From assembly GCA_002077065.1 (NCBI GenBank), contig NAJO01000006.1:620001-684000 (forward strand): a stretch of 64,000 bases of DNA, written 5' to 3'. Position 1 is the stretch's first letter. Each line of letters begins with the position of its first letter. The translations under genes were made by a program, and so were the position numbers. Positions 1 through 10,915 of this stretch are shown here, piece after piece. The notes beneath the pieces were generated by a model that did no database searches, had not been told where the DNA came from, and saw nothing but the letters and a program-made list of their open reading frames with translations. Source of the DNA: Cryoendolithus antarcticus (lineage: Eukaryota; Ascomycota; Dothideomycetes; Cladosporiales; Cladosporiaceae).

Positions 1-562
1 GGGTGCATGGCAAGGGACCTTCTTACCTCATTCTGTAGGCTGCGGGATTGCGATGAGGTTGGACGAGGAGGATGTCACGGGTCTGGAAGCACCTCAAAAG
101 AGTGTGAATATCAGAGAATGGGGAGAGCTCGAGGCTTTCCCAGCCCTGCTCCAATGCACATCAGTGCTTTCTCACAAGCAAAGTAAACTCTCTCGCTTCC
201 ATGGGCAAGGTGGAGTCGGCAATAATGGGCGAATCACAGAGCGGCTTCGAGTGAGCACGTGGGCTTCACTTGCAAGTATCGAGACGAGCACGACGAGGCA
301 TAAATCCCAAATGTACATTACAACTTATATAGCTTCTTGAGATATACGAAAGACGTGGTTCTCCAATCGTTAGTAGGATCAATGGGTAAGACTCGAGCTC
401 CGCCAGTGCCATGTCTCACATCCGCCAGCAGCCGCAACACCGAAACGCCATCGCTTTCAGAGGTCCGGGGGAGCCATCGATTTCTGCACCCAGCCACTCG
501 CACCCTCAACATGTCTTCTCTCACAGCGCTGGGAGCTAGAGCATACGGTTCCTCCGCTTCCT
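1..562. other. Left edge, no supported gene
   Basis: I see no convincing coding region here. The short open frames on both strands lack recognisable protein composition. The segment lies downstream of the minus-strand hypothetical gene that ends at 563, so part of it is probably that gene's 3' untranslated region. Confidence 0.4.
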
Positions 563-1180
563 TCACTCATCAACGTTACACAACCCTCCAGTCCAGCCCT
601 CAAGATACTCCCTCGCCTGCCTCTCATACACCCGTTTCAGCTCCTCCTCGCTTACCCTGGCCCTCATTCTTTGCCACCTTTCCTGCTCCGCCCGGATATC
701 CCTCAGACTGCTGTATCTAGGCGACACCATCCGCCTCAGCGATGGTGTACGCTCGAAGTTCGCGGAACTGCATCGCGTCCGGATAGATGCCTCGGGTGAT
801 GTGAGATCTGTGTCTGCGTATGAGATGATGCTTGAACGGTTTGTGGCAGGCGAGGTAGTGCGAGATGGTAGCCACGAGGCCGTCGAAGTCGGAGAGCGTG
901 GTGGCGTGGGCGTCTGTGACGTTGTCCTTCGCTCAATTGCTCGAATCGACTCTGTGTGTTTGCCGAAATCTGTGCGGGCTGTGTGGAAGCTGCGGATTGA
1001 GTGTGAGGGCGAGGACTGCGGCGACTCTTCCGGTATGGGACGAAAGTGGAAGCAAAAGCTCTCGGGGACGTTCAGGTAGGTGCAGAGATTGCAAGGCTGG
1101 TCCGTTTCATCTCGAGTCCCGGTTGCGATTCGACTCAGTCGAGGCCGAAGCTGTCGTTTGAGGTCCAAAGGTCGAGGCAT
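563..1180 (-). CDS. Hypothetical protein, 205 aa
   Basis: I do not recognise this protein. It is a single-exon frame starting at an ATG at 1178-1180. The first ~150 residues are rich in Ser, Thr, Pro and Arg and look disordered. The last ~50 residues are different: a basic, Glu-rich stretch (SLRDIRAEQERWQRMRARV, then EEELKRVYERQAREYLEGW) that should form one or two amphipathic helices. That folded C-terminus is the main reason to believe the gene is real. No signal peptide or membrane segment is visible. The long gap on its 5' side holds nothing that would extend it clearly. It could be a lineage-specific gene, or the start may be wrong because an upstream intron was missed. Confidence 0.5.
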   Translation of the reverse strand: MPRPLDLKRQLRPRLSRIATGTRDETDQPCNLCTYLNVPESFCFHFRPIPEESPQSSPSHSIRSFHTARTDFGKHTESIRAIERRTTSQTPTPPRSPTSTASWLPSRTTSPATNRSSIISYADTDLTSPEASIRTRCSSANFERTPSLRRMVSPRYSSLRDIRAEQERWQRMRARVSEEELKRVYERQAREYLEGWTGGLCNVDE

Positions 1181-2524
1181 TGCGTGAAAGCAAGAGTTCT
1201 GGTCAGAGTATCATGTGTGCCATGGATTGATGAAGCTCGTCGTCCTAGTCAGTGGCAGTGTAATTGACATCCTTTCCATCACGGCAATGAGATGATCAGA
1301 GCGACATGATCAGAGAGATACGAAAGAAAGTCCCCTTCACCTACCTCTTAGATCTCAGTCAGGTCTCAGCCACGCACGTTAGGCCATTCCGAAAGATCTT
1401 ACAAACAGGCCTGGACACCCGTTTAGACTTCGCCCCGCGACAGAGTGAACCACGGGTCTCAGCTCATGGCGTGTACTCGAAGCTCGCCCAGCCACCTCGA
1501 ACAAACCCTGCAACATCTCGTCTAGATCTCGGAATCATCTGCGCGGCGGCTGAGTGAGCTGCAAGGATGAGAGGAGTAAAGCCACAGACGAGAAGCCGTA
1601 ACCTCGACTTGAGTCTGTCCTTCTGTACCACAACAATAGCGTGCGCAGCCTTGCTTGCAATTCAATCCTGTCGTGAAGATTGCATGTTTCATGACCGTTT
1701 GCGGGAGCGTTAGGCGTGCACAGCGCGGACAACATCGGTGTACACACTTCCCCTCTTCAAGGTGCCGTTGCGCCTTGAGACCAGGATCATACCGTCTGCA
1801 CGACATCAGCACGCAGGGTAAGAAGAAGAGGTGTGCAGTGTGCAGCGTGCCGGCATTGCCAAATGCTGTGCAGTGAGATACGATGCATGTATGTGGTGAT
1901 TGATGTAACGATGAAGCTGAAATGGTGTGAAGCTGACGTGAGAAGCTGTCGGGGACATTTGAGCGATGCCAAGACCTTAAGAAGGAACTACGGGAAGGTG
2001 CGAGCAAGGGAAGATTGCATGAGCATGAGGAAGGTACAGCGGCTGGTGGCATTTCGTGTTCTGTTCGTCCATCTGATGGTCTATAAAGTTCTTAGCGCCA
2101 ACTGTAAGTTGACGGCATTGTCCTCCGTGTCGCATCACTCAATGCCGCAGAGCCATTGCTGGGCAAGCTCAGAGCGAAGGAGGGGATTCTAGTCAAGATG
2201 CATCTTCGCAGTGTCGACAGAATTGATATATCAAAACCACGCCTTGCGCCATTCTGCGCACAGACGAATGCTCAACATCAATAGCCAGCTATTGCTGTAC
2301 TCTTGGCCAACGGTGAAACGGGCTTCGCGTAGTATATCTCAACAGTCAGGCCTCTCTGAGACCCGGTAAACGGCCGAGAACCGTAAGGCGTTCAAGCTTT
2401 CTGTGTCGTAAATTAATTGAGCTTCGCCACGTTTGGACGAGGTTGGGAAGCTTGGTGTTCCGAATCGTCGTTCATGAGGGTGCTTGAGGCGAAGCTGACG
2501 ATGATGGGATCGTCTCCTTCATCT
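1181..2524. other. Intergenic, no supported gene
   Basis: This 1.3 kb lies between the start of the small minus-strand gene and the 3' end of RMT2. The longest frame inside it (minus strand, about 1522-2052) is Cys- and His-rich without domain character and has no support. I see no repeat, tRNA or transposon signature. Confidence 0.4.
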
Positions 2525-3990
2525 TCATCCGAGGAACTTGCAGGTAGGCAATCGGTAAGGATTGACGTTATCCCAGTACTTGTGCCGCACATCTTTCCAC
2601 TCTTCCTTCGTGAAAACCTGCTCCGGGACCTTGATGTCGAGCCACTCGGTGTCCAGGCCACAGTTGAAGAGGTCCATCTCGACGATCTAGCACGCAAGTC
2701 AGCTCCCGTCTCCTATCCCCGACCCGGCACAGATCCACTCACCCTCGTATACACATCATAGCACACCTGCCTGTCCGCTCCCAGCCCATTGTAAAACCCA
2801 AACAGTCCGTCCGAGTCCAGCAGCCCAATAACATAGTCCTGGAAGAAGATCTTCAAGTCTTTATAGTCCTCCGCATATGTATCAAAGTAGATGGCGTCCA
2901 ACACAACTCCCTGCTCCAACAGCTTCGGTAACACGTCCTGCCACTTTCCCTCATGCACATGCACATTCTCCTTATCATACCAGCCCTTCTCCTTCATCCT
3001 CTGGTGCACCTGCGGATGCGCCTCAATAATATGATGCATCTGTGGGTCCTTCGCCAGGAATGCACCGTCTACGATGCCCATTCCAAAACCTACATTCATC
3101 GTGCGGAGGCCGGATTTGGGTACGAGTCTTTCGACGGATTTGTACATTATCTCGGTTTCCCAGTCCATCATCACGGCGTTCTTGTCGGAGTCTAGAAGGC
3201 GGTCGCCGGAGTAGGACAGTTCGGAGGTGAGGTAGTCTTCGCTGTTGACGTTTGGGTTACGGATGTTGGCTTCGATGGGTTCGGTGGTGTGACCATTCTC
3301 GTCTGTTTGAACGAGCTCAGGGACGCTGCTGTCGCCGTTCTGGGGTGCGCCGGCTGATGTGGGAGATTTGCTGGGATTTGGCATGGGCTCGAAGCCTTCC
3401 ACAGGGTCGTGGACGACACCATTGCTGGTAGCGACTGCTGGACCATTGCCAGTAGATGGCGAGGGTTCAAAGCCGTCGATTTGCTCGTCTTCCTCGTCAG
3501 ACTCCTCGTCAGACTCCTCGTCAGACTCCTCGTCAGACTCCTCGTCTTCGTCGTCCTCATCATCACCCAGTGCTGTGTACTCATCCAACCGGTTGAACAG
3601 CATCTCAGCCCTCACTCCGGCTCTGACGATCTCCTCGTACACTTTCTCCAGCCCGAGCCGCTTGGCGATGCATCCGGGTGTCTCATCGTTGGCATCTAGC
3701 TCGTTCCAGATCGCACCGTTCTCGAACAGAAACTTGACGGTCTCCACGGCACTGGCCTCACTCAAGGCAGCATTGTGAACGGCATCGCCTTCGCCATTCG
3801 TCTCGCTCGGCTCCTCGTCGGCTTCACACGCAGCTACAGCAGCATGTAGTGGAGCATAGCCGGTATCTGGATCCTGCACGTTCGCCGCGCCTGGCTCTCG
3901 CAGCAGCTTTCTTAGTGTGTCGATGTCGTGGTTTGTGGCTGCTAGCAGGATCTCATCAGTGGTCGTGTCGGTATCTATCTCGTTGGACAT
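2525..3990 (-). CDS. RMT2: Protein arginine N-methyltransferase 2 (Rmt2-like)
   Basis: Type IV arginine methyltransferase; in yeast Rmt2 methylates the delta nitrogen of an arginine in ribosomal protein L12. Two exons, 2743-3990 and 2525-2686, with a GTGAGT..TAG intron of 56 bp, give 469 aa. Residues ~15-130 hold ankyrin-like repeats (TGYAPLHAAV, NDETPGCIAKRLG), as in the family. An acidic linker (~145-170) contains DEES repeats encoded by a 12-bp DNA repeat. The catalytic part begins near residue 250: the S-adenosylmethionine loop NVGFGMGIVDG at ~299, then HEGKWQDVLP, DAIYFDTYAEDY and FGFYNGLGAD, all characteristic of Rmt2/GAMT-type enzymes. The second exon supplies the conserved end (FNCGLDTEWLDIKVP through NPYRLPTCKF). 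It is divergently arranged with the sterol acyltransferase, sharing a ~635 bp promoter region. Confidence 0.93.
3492..3546. repeat. 12-bp tandem repeat inside RMT2
   Basis: Four perfect copies of cctcgtcagact (plus strand) followed by a partial fifth. On the coding strand they encode a DEES run in the acidic linker of Rmt2. The length is a multiple of three, so copy-number change would keep the frame. Confidence 0.95.
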
Positions 3991-4625
3991 TGTTGCGGTG
4001 GCGCAGGGAGCTGTTGTGCGAGGACGAGAAGATCGGCGGTTGGAGCTGTGATTCTACCTTAGCATTGGAATTTGTCCCGCCTCTACATCTTTTTCTGAGA
4101 AGTGACCCCTCCCCCACTTGCGTTGTTTCAGGTCCCCGCTAGTCGCGTGTATCGGGACTCCGTAGCCGCCACATGGCGGCACACGTTGCTGCATCGTCGA
4201 CTGTGACATGTTGGAGCGGTGCGCTGCATACTTTGGGACAGGCGGACTGGTCACGAAGCAGCTGCTTCCAAACAACTGGAAAGAGGATGGATATGGCCCA
4301 ACCCCACGCATCCTGCGCATCGATCCCACGCGCTCGGTATCTGGAGAGCTTGCGGTCCGAGGCGCTTGCTTTCTTTCGTCATAATCGAGCTCGGCGCGCG
4401 AACTTTTGGGTGCAACTTTTGGGTGCAGGCGCCAGCTTGGCTAAGCAAAACGAGTGCAAGGTGAGCATGATCCTCGGCCGACGGGTTTTCCAAGTGTTGT
4501 TGCTGCTAGTCGTTCGGGCCCGACGATGAACACATCTGTTCGTATGCCGTGAGGTTCCCGTCTCTCCTGGCCGCGCGCTCACCGTCACGCTCATCCGGCA
4601 TATCACACATCCGCTTGCTCCGGCC
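3991..4625. other. Divergent promoter region RMT2 / sterol acyltransferase
   Basis: 635 bp between two divergent start codons. No coding region is supported. I could not identify a specific factor site with confidence. Confidence 0.5.
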
Positions 4626-6686
4626 ATGCATTCCGACCAAACCTCTGGAATCGCACAAGTCACTGGCAGCCTCGGACAGGATGGCATAGCGGTCCTAGAT
4701 TCAGGCAGACAGGATCTGACCGAGGATGGAGTCAGGTCGCATGACTTCGCTTCGCGTTCGCGCTCAGAGTCCGCACTGCATGACGAAGTGGACTCCGACG
4801 ATTCCGTGGAGGATTATGATGATATACGACTGGATCCCGACACTTTAGTTGCGAATACTATGCCAAGCGTGGATGACAGTCTGCGACCAGCCGGCAAGAC
4901 AGGCATGAAGGACGACTACAGACGACGACAGTCAGAGCCGGGGCTCGACCTCAAGTCTGCACGGAAGGGGATACAGATTAAGCTCGAGAAGACAGACCGC
5001 AAGGGAAGGTATGTGCTCACTGCAGATGACCCCGAGATCAGGGAGATCTTACGCAAGGGTCTGGAGCGCGAGGAGCGGGAAGCAGCTGGCAAGAGGCCAC
5101 GAACGCGCATACGAGATCTGGTCTTCACTCGCCAGTTCACCACATTCGATCGTCAGAACCCGACATCAGCCGAAAGTCCATTCTTCGGCTTCTTTACTCT
5201 CTTCTGGCTAGCCATGGTTCTCATCTTCGTGCAGACTGCGCTGAACAATTGGAGGGCGTACGGTAGTATACTCGGTGACAACCAGATCGCGAAATTGATG
5301 TTCAGTCGGGAGCTGCTCACATTGGGTATCACAGACGGTGTCATTTGCGCGGCAACATCGGAGGCGTACTTCTTGCAGCTCGCGATAAGCAAAGGATGGA
5401 TCAATTGGGCCAAGAGTGGCTGGATTATTCAGAATCTCTGGCAGACCGCCTACCTGGGAACGATTTTGTGGTGGACGTGGTTTCGAGATTGGCCTTGGAC
5501 GCACTCTGTCTTCATCGTTCTACACGCCCTGGTCTTTGTCATGAAGCAGCACAGCTATGCCTTCTACAACGGCTACCTCTCCGGTGTATACAGGCGAAGG
5601 GCTCTGCTCGAACGTAAGCTCAAGCAGCTCGACGCAATCGAGCCAGTCTCGTCACCGCCTAGCAGTCCGCTAGGCATGCCAACATTCGGTGCTAGATCCG
5701 CCAGCGTAGACCTCGGCAAGCCAAACGAAGAGACTGACAGCACCCTCAAGCCGCGTCGCCCGTTCGTCGGCAACCGCACCAGCACCAATCTTGCGATCGA
5801 GAAATCTGACGTCGCAAGCGTGGCATCCGCGATCGAATCCGGCAAGCCCTTGGATCTCGACCAACTCCAGGCATTTCGCCATGTGATCCAAGAGGAGATT
5901 GCCGAGCTTAGCACACAGCTGTCAGGCAAATCTCAATCTCCAACATCAGCCAACGTCTATCCTCACAATCTACGCCTTGGTAATTTCGCAGAATTCATCT
6001 GCCTTCCAACCCTCGTCTACGAGCTCGAATACCCCCGGCAGGAACGCATAAACTGGTGGTACGTCGCCGAGAAAACCACCGCCACTTTCGGCGTCCTCTG
6101 CGTCATGCAAGTCATCTCTCAAGCCTTCATCTACCCTCCCGTAGCCAAGACCGTGGCGATGAAAGAAGCCGGCCTCACGATGGCGGAACGCTGGGTCGAG
6201 TTCCCGTTCATCGTCAGCGATATGCTCTTCGCCCTGCTGCTTGAGCAATTGCTGACCTGGTACGTGATCTGGGAATGTATTCTCAATGTCCTGGCCGAAG
6301 TCACGCGCTTCGCGGATCGAGGCTTCTACGGCGATTGGTGGAACAGCGTGTCCTGGGACCAGTACGCGCGCGACTGGAATCGGCCAGTACACAATTTCCT
6401 ACTGCGGCATGTCTACCACAGCTCAATATCGACGTTCCATCTGAGTCGACACTCGGCGACGTTCGTGACATTTCTGCTGAGTGCGCTGGTGCATGAGCTG
6501 GTCATGGCGGTTATGTTCAAGAAGGTGAGGGGATATCTGTTCGCGATGCAGTTGCTGCAGATGCCTCTGGTCAGTTTGTCGAGGACGAAGCTGCTGAAGG
6601 GCAGGACTATATTAGGGAATGTGATATTCTGGCTGGGTTTGTTCGTTGGGCCGAGTTTCCTGACGAGCCTGTATCTTATATTATGA
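4626..6686 (+). CDS. ARE2: Sterol O-acyltransferase (ARE1/ARE2-type, MBOAT)
   Basis: Endoplasmic-reticulum enzyme that esterifies ergosterol with a fatty acyl-CoA for storage in lipid droplets. Uninterrupted frame of 686 aa. The first ~165 residues are hydrophilic and acidic, as in yeast Are proteins. Membrane segments begin near residue 180 (FFGFFTLFWLAMVLIFVQTA). A soluble Ser-rich loop lies around residues 320-430. The signatures are MKQHSYAFYNGYL, the FYxDWWN motif (FYGDWWN, ~567-573) and the active-site histidine in LLSALVHELVM (His ~623), followed by closing hydrophobic segments. Length and order fit ACAT/Are rather than DGAT1, which is shorter and lacks the long N-terminal tail. Whether it corresponds to ARE1 or ARE2 cannot be decided, so the symbol is approximate. 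Confidence 0.92.
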   Translation: MHSDQTSGIAQVTGSLGQDGIAVLDSGRQDLTEDGVRSHDFASRSRSESALHDEVDSDDSVEDYDDIRLDPDTLVANTMPSVDDSLRPAGKTGMKDDYRRRQSEPGLDLKSARKGIQIKLEKTDRKGRYVLTADDPEIREILRKGLEREEREAAGKRPRTRIRDLVFTRQFTTFDRQNPTSAESPFFGFFTLFWLAMVLIFVQTALNNWRAYGSILGDNQIAKLMFSRELLTLGITDGVICAATSEAYFLQLAISKGWINWAKSGWIIQNLWQTAYLGTILWWTWFRDWPWTHSVFIVLHALVFVMKQHSYAFYNGYLSGVYRRRALLERKLKQLDAIEPVSSPPSSPLGMPTFGARSASVDLGKPNEETDSTLKPRRPFVGNRTSTNLAIEKSDVASVASAIESGKPLDLDQLQAFRHVIQEEIAELSTQLSGKSQSPTSANVYPHNLRLGNFAEFICLPTLVYELEYPRQERINWWYVAEKTTATFGVLCVMQVISQAFIYPPVAKTVAMKEAGLTMAERWVEFPFIVSDMLFALLLEQLLTWYVIWECILNVLAEVTRFADRGFYGDWWNSVSWDQYARDWNRPVHNFLLRHVYHSSISTFHLSRHSATFVTFLLSALVHELVMAVMFKKVRGYLFAMQLLQMPLVSLSRTKLLKGRTILGNVIFWLGLFVGPSFLTSLYLIL

Positions 6687-7224
6687 GGAACGAGGGAAAG
6701 AATAGATATATAGATGCAACGAAGCAATTCCGCTCAGTCTGTTGCGTATGCAAAACAGTAACACCGTCTCTTGCTAAAGTTCCACCGATCCTGACGGAAG
6801 GGACGATGGAAGCCCACCTTCACTCACGCCATGCACGTGACTTCAACCGGACCGGGGCCGTGCATCGGTCAATGATTCTCTGGTCACTACATGCACGTGT
6901 CCACAGATGAGCAACCAGAACATACTACTCATTCGCATAGGGACTCGTACCGATCCAGTCGGCAACTACTGGTCTGGAAAACAGAACTCGAAACTTCTAC
7001 GAAGTGAAGTAAAGCCACAGTCTCATTGTTGCACCGCGAATCTTGGTTCATCGAGTTCCACGACAGCAGCCAAGGCAACACCATTCGCCACCGACGGCAT
7101 TGATTACTGGAGCCTAGCAAACATAGGGCGCAAGCACAAATCGCACCGTAACGACGCTGGCGGAGGCGGTGGTCGACGGAACTGTAATCCTCAAGCCTAC
7201 GACAAGCCTCATCGCCCTCTCAAG
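6687..7224. other. Intergenic / 5' region of the sirtuin gene
   Basis: The frame upstream of the chosen sirtuin start stays open from 6907, but that extension has no sirtuin character and I treat it as untranslated leader. Two CACGTG boxes lie here and are listed separately. Confidence 0.5.
6834..6899. promoter_or_regulatory. Pair of ATGCACGTG boxes 60 bp apart
   Basis: CACGTG occurs at 6834-6839 and 6894-6899, each time within atgcacgtg, exactly 60 bp apart and about 330-390 bp upstream of the sirtuin start. CACGTG is the core of basic helix-loop-helix sites (Cbf1/Pho4 type). A regulatory role is inference. Confidence 0.45.
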
Positions 7225-8409
7225 ATGGGCCAGGATGAGAGTCGGCCCATATCGCCGTCGATACCACCTCGGCAACTGAAGTCTCGCTCGATCGAGAGCG
7301 TAGCTCACTACATTCTCAACAAGCCGGTGTCGAAGATCGTAGTACTTACTGGGGCCGGTCTGAGTACCTCTGCGGGTATTCCTGACTTTAGATCACCCGT
7401 GTCGGGATTGTATGCAAATCTAGCTCGCCTGAACCTCCCGTACGCGGAGGCGGTGTTCGACATTTCCTACTTCCGCCAGAACCCAGAGCCCTTCTACACT
7501 CTAGCTGCAGAACTCTACCCAGGCAAATTCCGCCCAACCCTAGCGCACTCCTTCATCCGATTGCTGGCTGACAAGGGCTTACTACTTAAACTGTTCACGC
7601 AAAATATCGACTGCCTCGAACGCGAAGCCGGCGTACCCGGAGATTTGATTGTCGAAGCGCATGGCTCTTTTGCAGAGCAGAGCTGCATTGAATGCAAGCT
7701 CCCCTACGATAAAGACGAAATCAGGAAGCATGTAGCTGCGAAGACTATTCCGCGCTGTCCGTCTTGCGATGGTCTGGTCAAACCTGAGATCGTCTTCTTC
7801 GGCGAGCAACTTCCGGCTGCTTTCTTCGCGAACCGGATGCTACCCGTTGAGGCCGATCTTGTGATTGTGATGGGGACTAGTTTGACTGTTCAGCCTTTCG
7901 CCGGTCTTCCGCAGTTGGCTCGCGAAGATGCAGTGAGAGTGTTGATCAACAAGGAAGTCGTCGGCGGGCTTGGTAGTAGGGCTGATGATGTAGTAGTGCT
8001 GGAGGACTGCGACGAGGGTGTCAGACAGCTGGCCAAGGCTCTAGGCTGGCTGGATGAACTAGACGTATTATGGGCGGAAACGAGACCTGCTACCGAGCAA
8101 CGTGTCGAGCAGCCGGAGCTCACTAAGGACGAGAAACTTGAGCAGGAGATTGACAAGTTGACGAAGGAAGTCGATGAGACGCTGAATCTGTCTAAGTGGC
8201 ACGATGAGAGGGTCAGAGGCGATGTATTGCTTGCTGTAAAGCAGGACACTGCGAGAAGGACTGCGCCTATGGAGGTTGCCACGGTCAATGAGACAGGCAT
8301 AGACGCTGCCAGTGCACCAGGTCCAAAGCCGCACGAGGACACGGAGGGTAGTCTCGGTCACGTCTTTCCAGCATCGAAGCCACCAAATACCGCGGATGGC
8401 AAGCCCTGA
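7225..8409 (+). CDS. HST2: NAD-dependent protein deacetylase, Hst2-type sirtuin
   Basis: Class I sirtuin that removes acetyl groups from lysines, such as histone H4 Lys16, using NAD+. I start it at the ATG at 7225 (394 aa) because homology begins there (MGQDESRPI then SRSIESVAHYI); the frame upstream is open but looks like leader. The NAD-binding motif is TGAGLSTSAGIPDFRSP (42-58), then FTQNIDCLEREAG (124-136) and the catalytic histidine in EAHGSF (His146). The zinc ligands are Cys154, Cys157, Cys178 and Cys181, and GTSLTVQPFA binds the ribose. The C-terminal ~110 residues are charged and coil-like, as in other fungal Hst2 proteins, which are mainly cytoplasmic. All catalytic residues are present. 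It converges with the monooxygenase gene, 172 bp between stop codons. Confidence 0.93.
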   Translation: MGQDESRPISPSIPPRQLKSRSIESVAHYILNKPVSKIVVLTGAGLSTSAGIPDFRSPVSGLYANLARLNLPYAEAVFDISYFRQNPEPFYTLAAELYPGKFRPTLAHSFIRLLADKGLLLKLFTQNIDCLEREAGVPGDLIVEAHGSFAEQSCIECKLPYDKDEIRKHVAAKTIPRCPSCDGLVKPEIVFFGEQLPAAFFANRMLPVEADLVIVMGTSLTVQPFAGLPQLAREDAVRVLINKEVVGGLGSRADDVVVLEDCDEGVRQLAKALGWLDELDVLWAETRPATEQRVEQPELTKDEKLEQEIDKLTKEVDETLNLSKWHDERVRGDVLLAVKQDTARRTAPMEVATVNETGIDAASAPGPKPHEDTEGSLGHVFPASKPPNTADGKP

Positions 8410-8581
8410 ACTCATCTGGTAATATAGTCGAACTCAACAATTGCGCTCAATTGACGATGGAGTCGGCTACATCGACTTAGTTCACAGGCCGATATATTTC
8501 CAAATTATCGATCGACAGCCTTGGATCACAGTGCCTTGCTCATGCCGGCCAACATTGCACTCTCACGCCTCAGTCATCGAC

Positions 8582-10521
8582 TCAAGCTGCTACAACCTCG
8601 AATCCCTTCCACCCATCCATGGTCGCTCGACATTCCTTCTCGTAGTTATTGATCCCGCCGATATAGGTCATGCCCTCAGCCTTCTTGCCAGGAATATTGC
8701 TGCCATCCCACCAGGAGCTAGTATACCTACAACGATGTCAGCCAATCTCAAAAGTTGAAAACTTTTGCTAAGGGTTTGACTTACGGCAGAAGGGTCATAT
8801 TCGCCATGTCAGTGAGCGCCTTCTTCCACTGCGCCTCCGCGTCCTTCTTAGCTTCGATGGACTTCACGTTCTCGCGCTCCATCTTCGCGACCATGTCCAC
8901 GATCGTCTCGACTTGGGCTTCAATGATTGTGGTGCCGTTCGAGAGAGCTGTGGGCGCTTGCGGCGTGTACGACATGAACCTGCCATATTGTCAGTACCAC
9001 TGGCTGGATAGGCGATATAGGGTCGCTGACATGTTCGGAAACCCGCTTATCGTCAAACCCAAGAAGGTGTGAACGCCGTCCTTCCAAAGATCCTTCAAAT
9101 CCACCCCAGCAGTGTTCTTCAGCCCCATTGTCGTTAACGAACCGGTGAAGCTATCGAAACCAGTAGCCAGCACAACCACGTCAAAGTCGTGCAACACTCC
9201 ATCCTCCATTCGCATGCCGGTCTCTTCGAAGGTCTTTAAGGGACTGGCTTTCAGGTCCACAAGCTGAACGTTGCTCTGATTGAGCACCTCATAGTAGTCA
9301 TTCTCAAGGGGATTGCGCTTCGTGCCAAAAAAGTACGGAGGCTCCTTTGGCGCCATAATAGCCTGCTTCTTGGGATCGGTAAGCCTCTCCCGCACCTTCG
9401 ACGCCCAGAAATCGTACACAACACGGTTCGACTCCTTATTTATCAGTGTATCACTGTAAGCTGACAACTGATAGTGGAAGCCTCCACGTTTCCAAGTGTT
9501 CTCGAACCAAGCGTTTCGCTCTTCGGCGGACACGTCCAATGCACCCTGCGGCTTCGGGTCTGCTGGAAAGCCCACTCTCGAGTCCCGTCCAGATGAGAAC
9601 AGACTGGGATAGAAGCTCTTCCACTGCGTCTGCTCCTCTTCGGTCATCTTGCGCTGGCCCATTGGAAGGCAGTAGCTGGGTCGCCGAAGGAAAACGGTCA
9701 ATTCCTTCGCTTCTTTGCCTAGTTCCTGTGTTATCTGCACAGCAGTGGCGCCCGCACCTACCAGACCGACCTTCTTGCCGGTGCAATCGAGATCCTCCGG
9801 GTACGATGCAGAATGAACCAACTTGCCCTTGTACCTGTCAAGTCCGGGCAAATCTGGCGTGTACTTCCGATGCAACAGTCCACTCGCGAGCATCAAGTAC
9901 TTGCACGTCGCCTCGTGGCCCGTGGCAGTCTTCACTGTCCACAAGCCTTTCGCCTCGTCGAAGACCGCGCTGATTACTTGGGCATCGAAAGTGACGTCCT
10001 TGCGGAGCTCTAGTACATTGTCAATGTGCGCCATATACCGCCGCAGTTCGACATGTCCAGGAAATCGCTGAGTGAATGTAAAGTCTCGATAGACTTCAGG
10101 GATGTTCAATTGGTAGAAGGGTGCTTCGGAATCGACTCGAGCGCCGGGGTAGCGATTCCAGTACCATACACCACCGAAATCTCCACCAGCTTCGAAGCAT
10201 TTCACCTTCAGCCCGAGCTTGCGGAAGCGATGGATGGCTGTGATGCCGCCTGGGTGCATGATATCAGCATCAATAGCGGTGACATTGACTTGAACTTGTC
10301 ATTGACGTACTGAACCCAGCACCAACGACGAGCACATCACATTGGTGCTTGACTGTCTCATTAGTGTGACCATTCTGCATAGATCCGTTCGTTCCGTTCG
10401 CCACATTTGGCAGTCGCTCAAGGTGATCTGTAGCTTTGATGTCTCCATTCACCACCTTGACCCCAGGTGCGACATCGAGCATATCGCCCTCGAGCGACGA
10501 CAAAGGGTCCGAAGTAGCCAT
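8582..10521 (-). CDS. FAD/NADPH monooxygenase, Baeyer-Villiger type
   Basis: Class B flavin monooxygenase, probably converting a cyclic or aryl ketone to an ester; the substrate is unknown. Four exons (10311-10521, 9031-10249, 8785-8979, 8582-8726) join in frame to 589 aa; the introns are 61, 51 and 58 bp and all GT..AG. The FAD-binding glycine motif is VLVVGAGFSGI, interrupted by intron 1. Then come FGGVWYWNRYPGARVD, the fingerprint region YKGKLVHSASYPE and the NADPH motif VGLVGAGATAVQ. LATGFDSFTG and FPNMFMSYTPQAPTALSN are typical of cycloalkanone-type enzymes. In the usual fingerprint (FxGxxxHxxxW) the last position is Trp; here it is Tyr. The ATG at 10519-10521 is the first in frame after the 5' region; no signal peptide is visible. 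The next gene upstream is a secreted glycosidase on the same strand, but nothing links the two functionally. Confidence 0.9.
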
Positions 10522-10915
10522 ATCTACAATGATTCGAGTCAGTGAGGCCAAAGCAGTGTTGCTACAGCACCTGTTGCGACAGTCTACGAGCTCATGTCAA
10601 AGTGGAGGTACATCGGTTCTTGTACTACATTACCCTCGGTACTGCAGTAGGCTTCGAGGCATTCAGGCGGGCAACAGACGGCATCAACCTTCGTACTAGT
10701 CCGAGCTCCCATACAGCATGATGGATTGATTTCACAGCGCGGACTAGCTACTATAACTACGGCATTGTTTACAAATCTGAGAGTTGTGTTGAGTCGCTCA
10801 CACCAGCATTCGAAGACGCTGCGAGCCATTGGCCCGAATGCTCCCTCATTCAAGGCTACCCCCTGCCGGCCGAAAGCTAGCTGGTACCCTGATCAATGCT
10901 CTGATGATCAGACGA
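10522..10915. other. Intergenic, promoter of the monooxygenase gene
   Basis: 394 bp between the monooxygenase start and the GH43 stop. No gene is supported. Confidence 0.5.

Noticed and set aside
1522..2052. 176-codon minus-strand frame
   Set aside because: Composition is Cys/His/Ser-rich without domain order, and it overlaps other equally open frames.
6907..7224. N-terminal extension of the sirtuin by 106 codons
   Set aside because: Homology starts at the ATG at 7225; the upstream part lacks sirtuin-like sequence and holds the promoter boxes.
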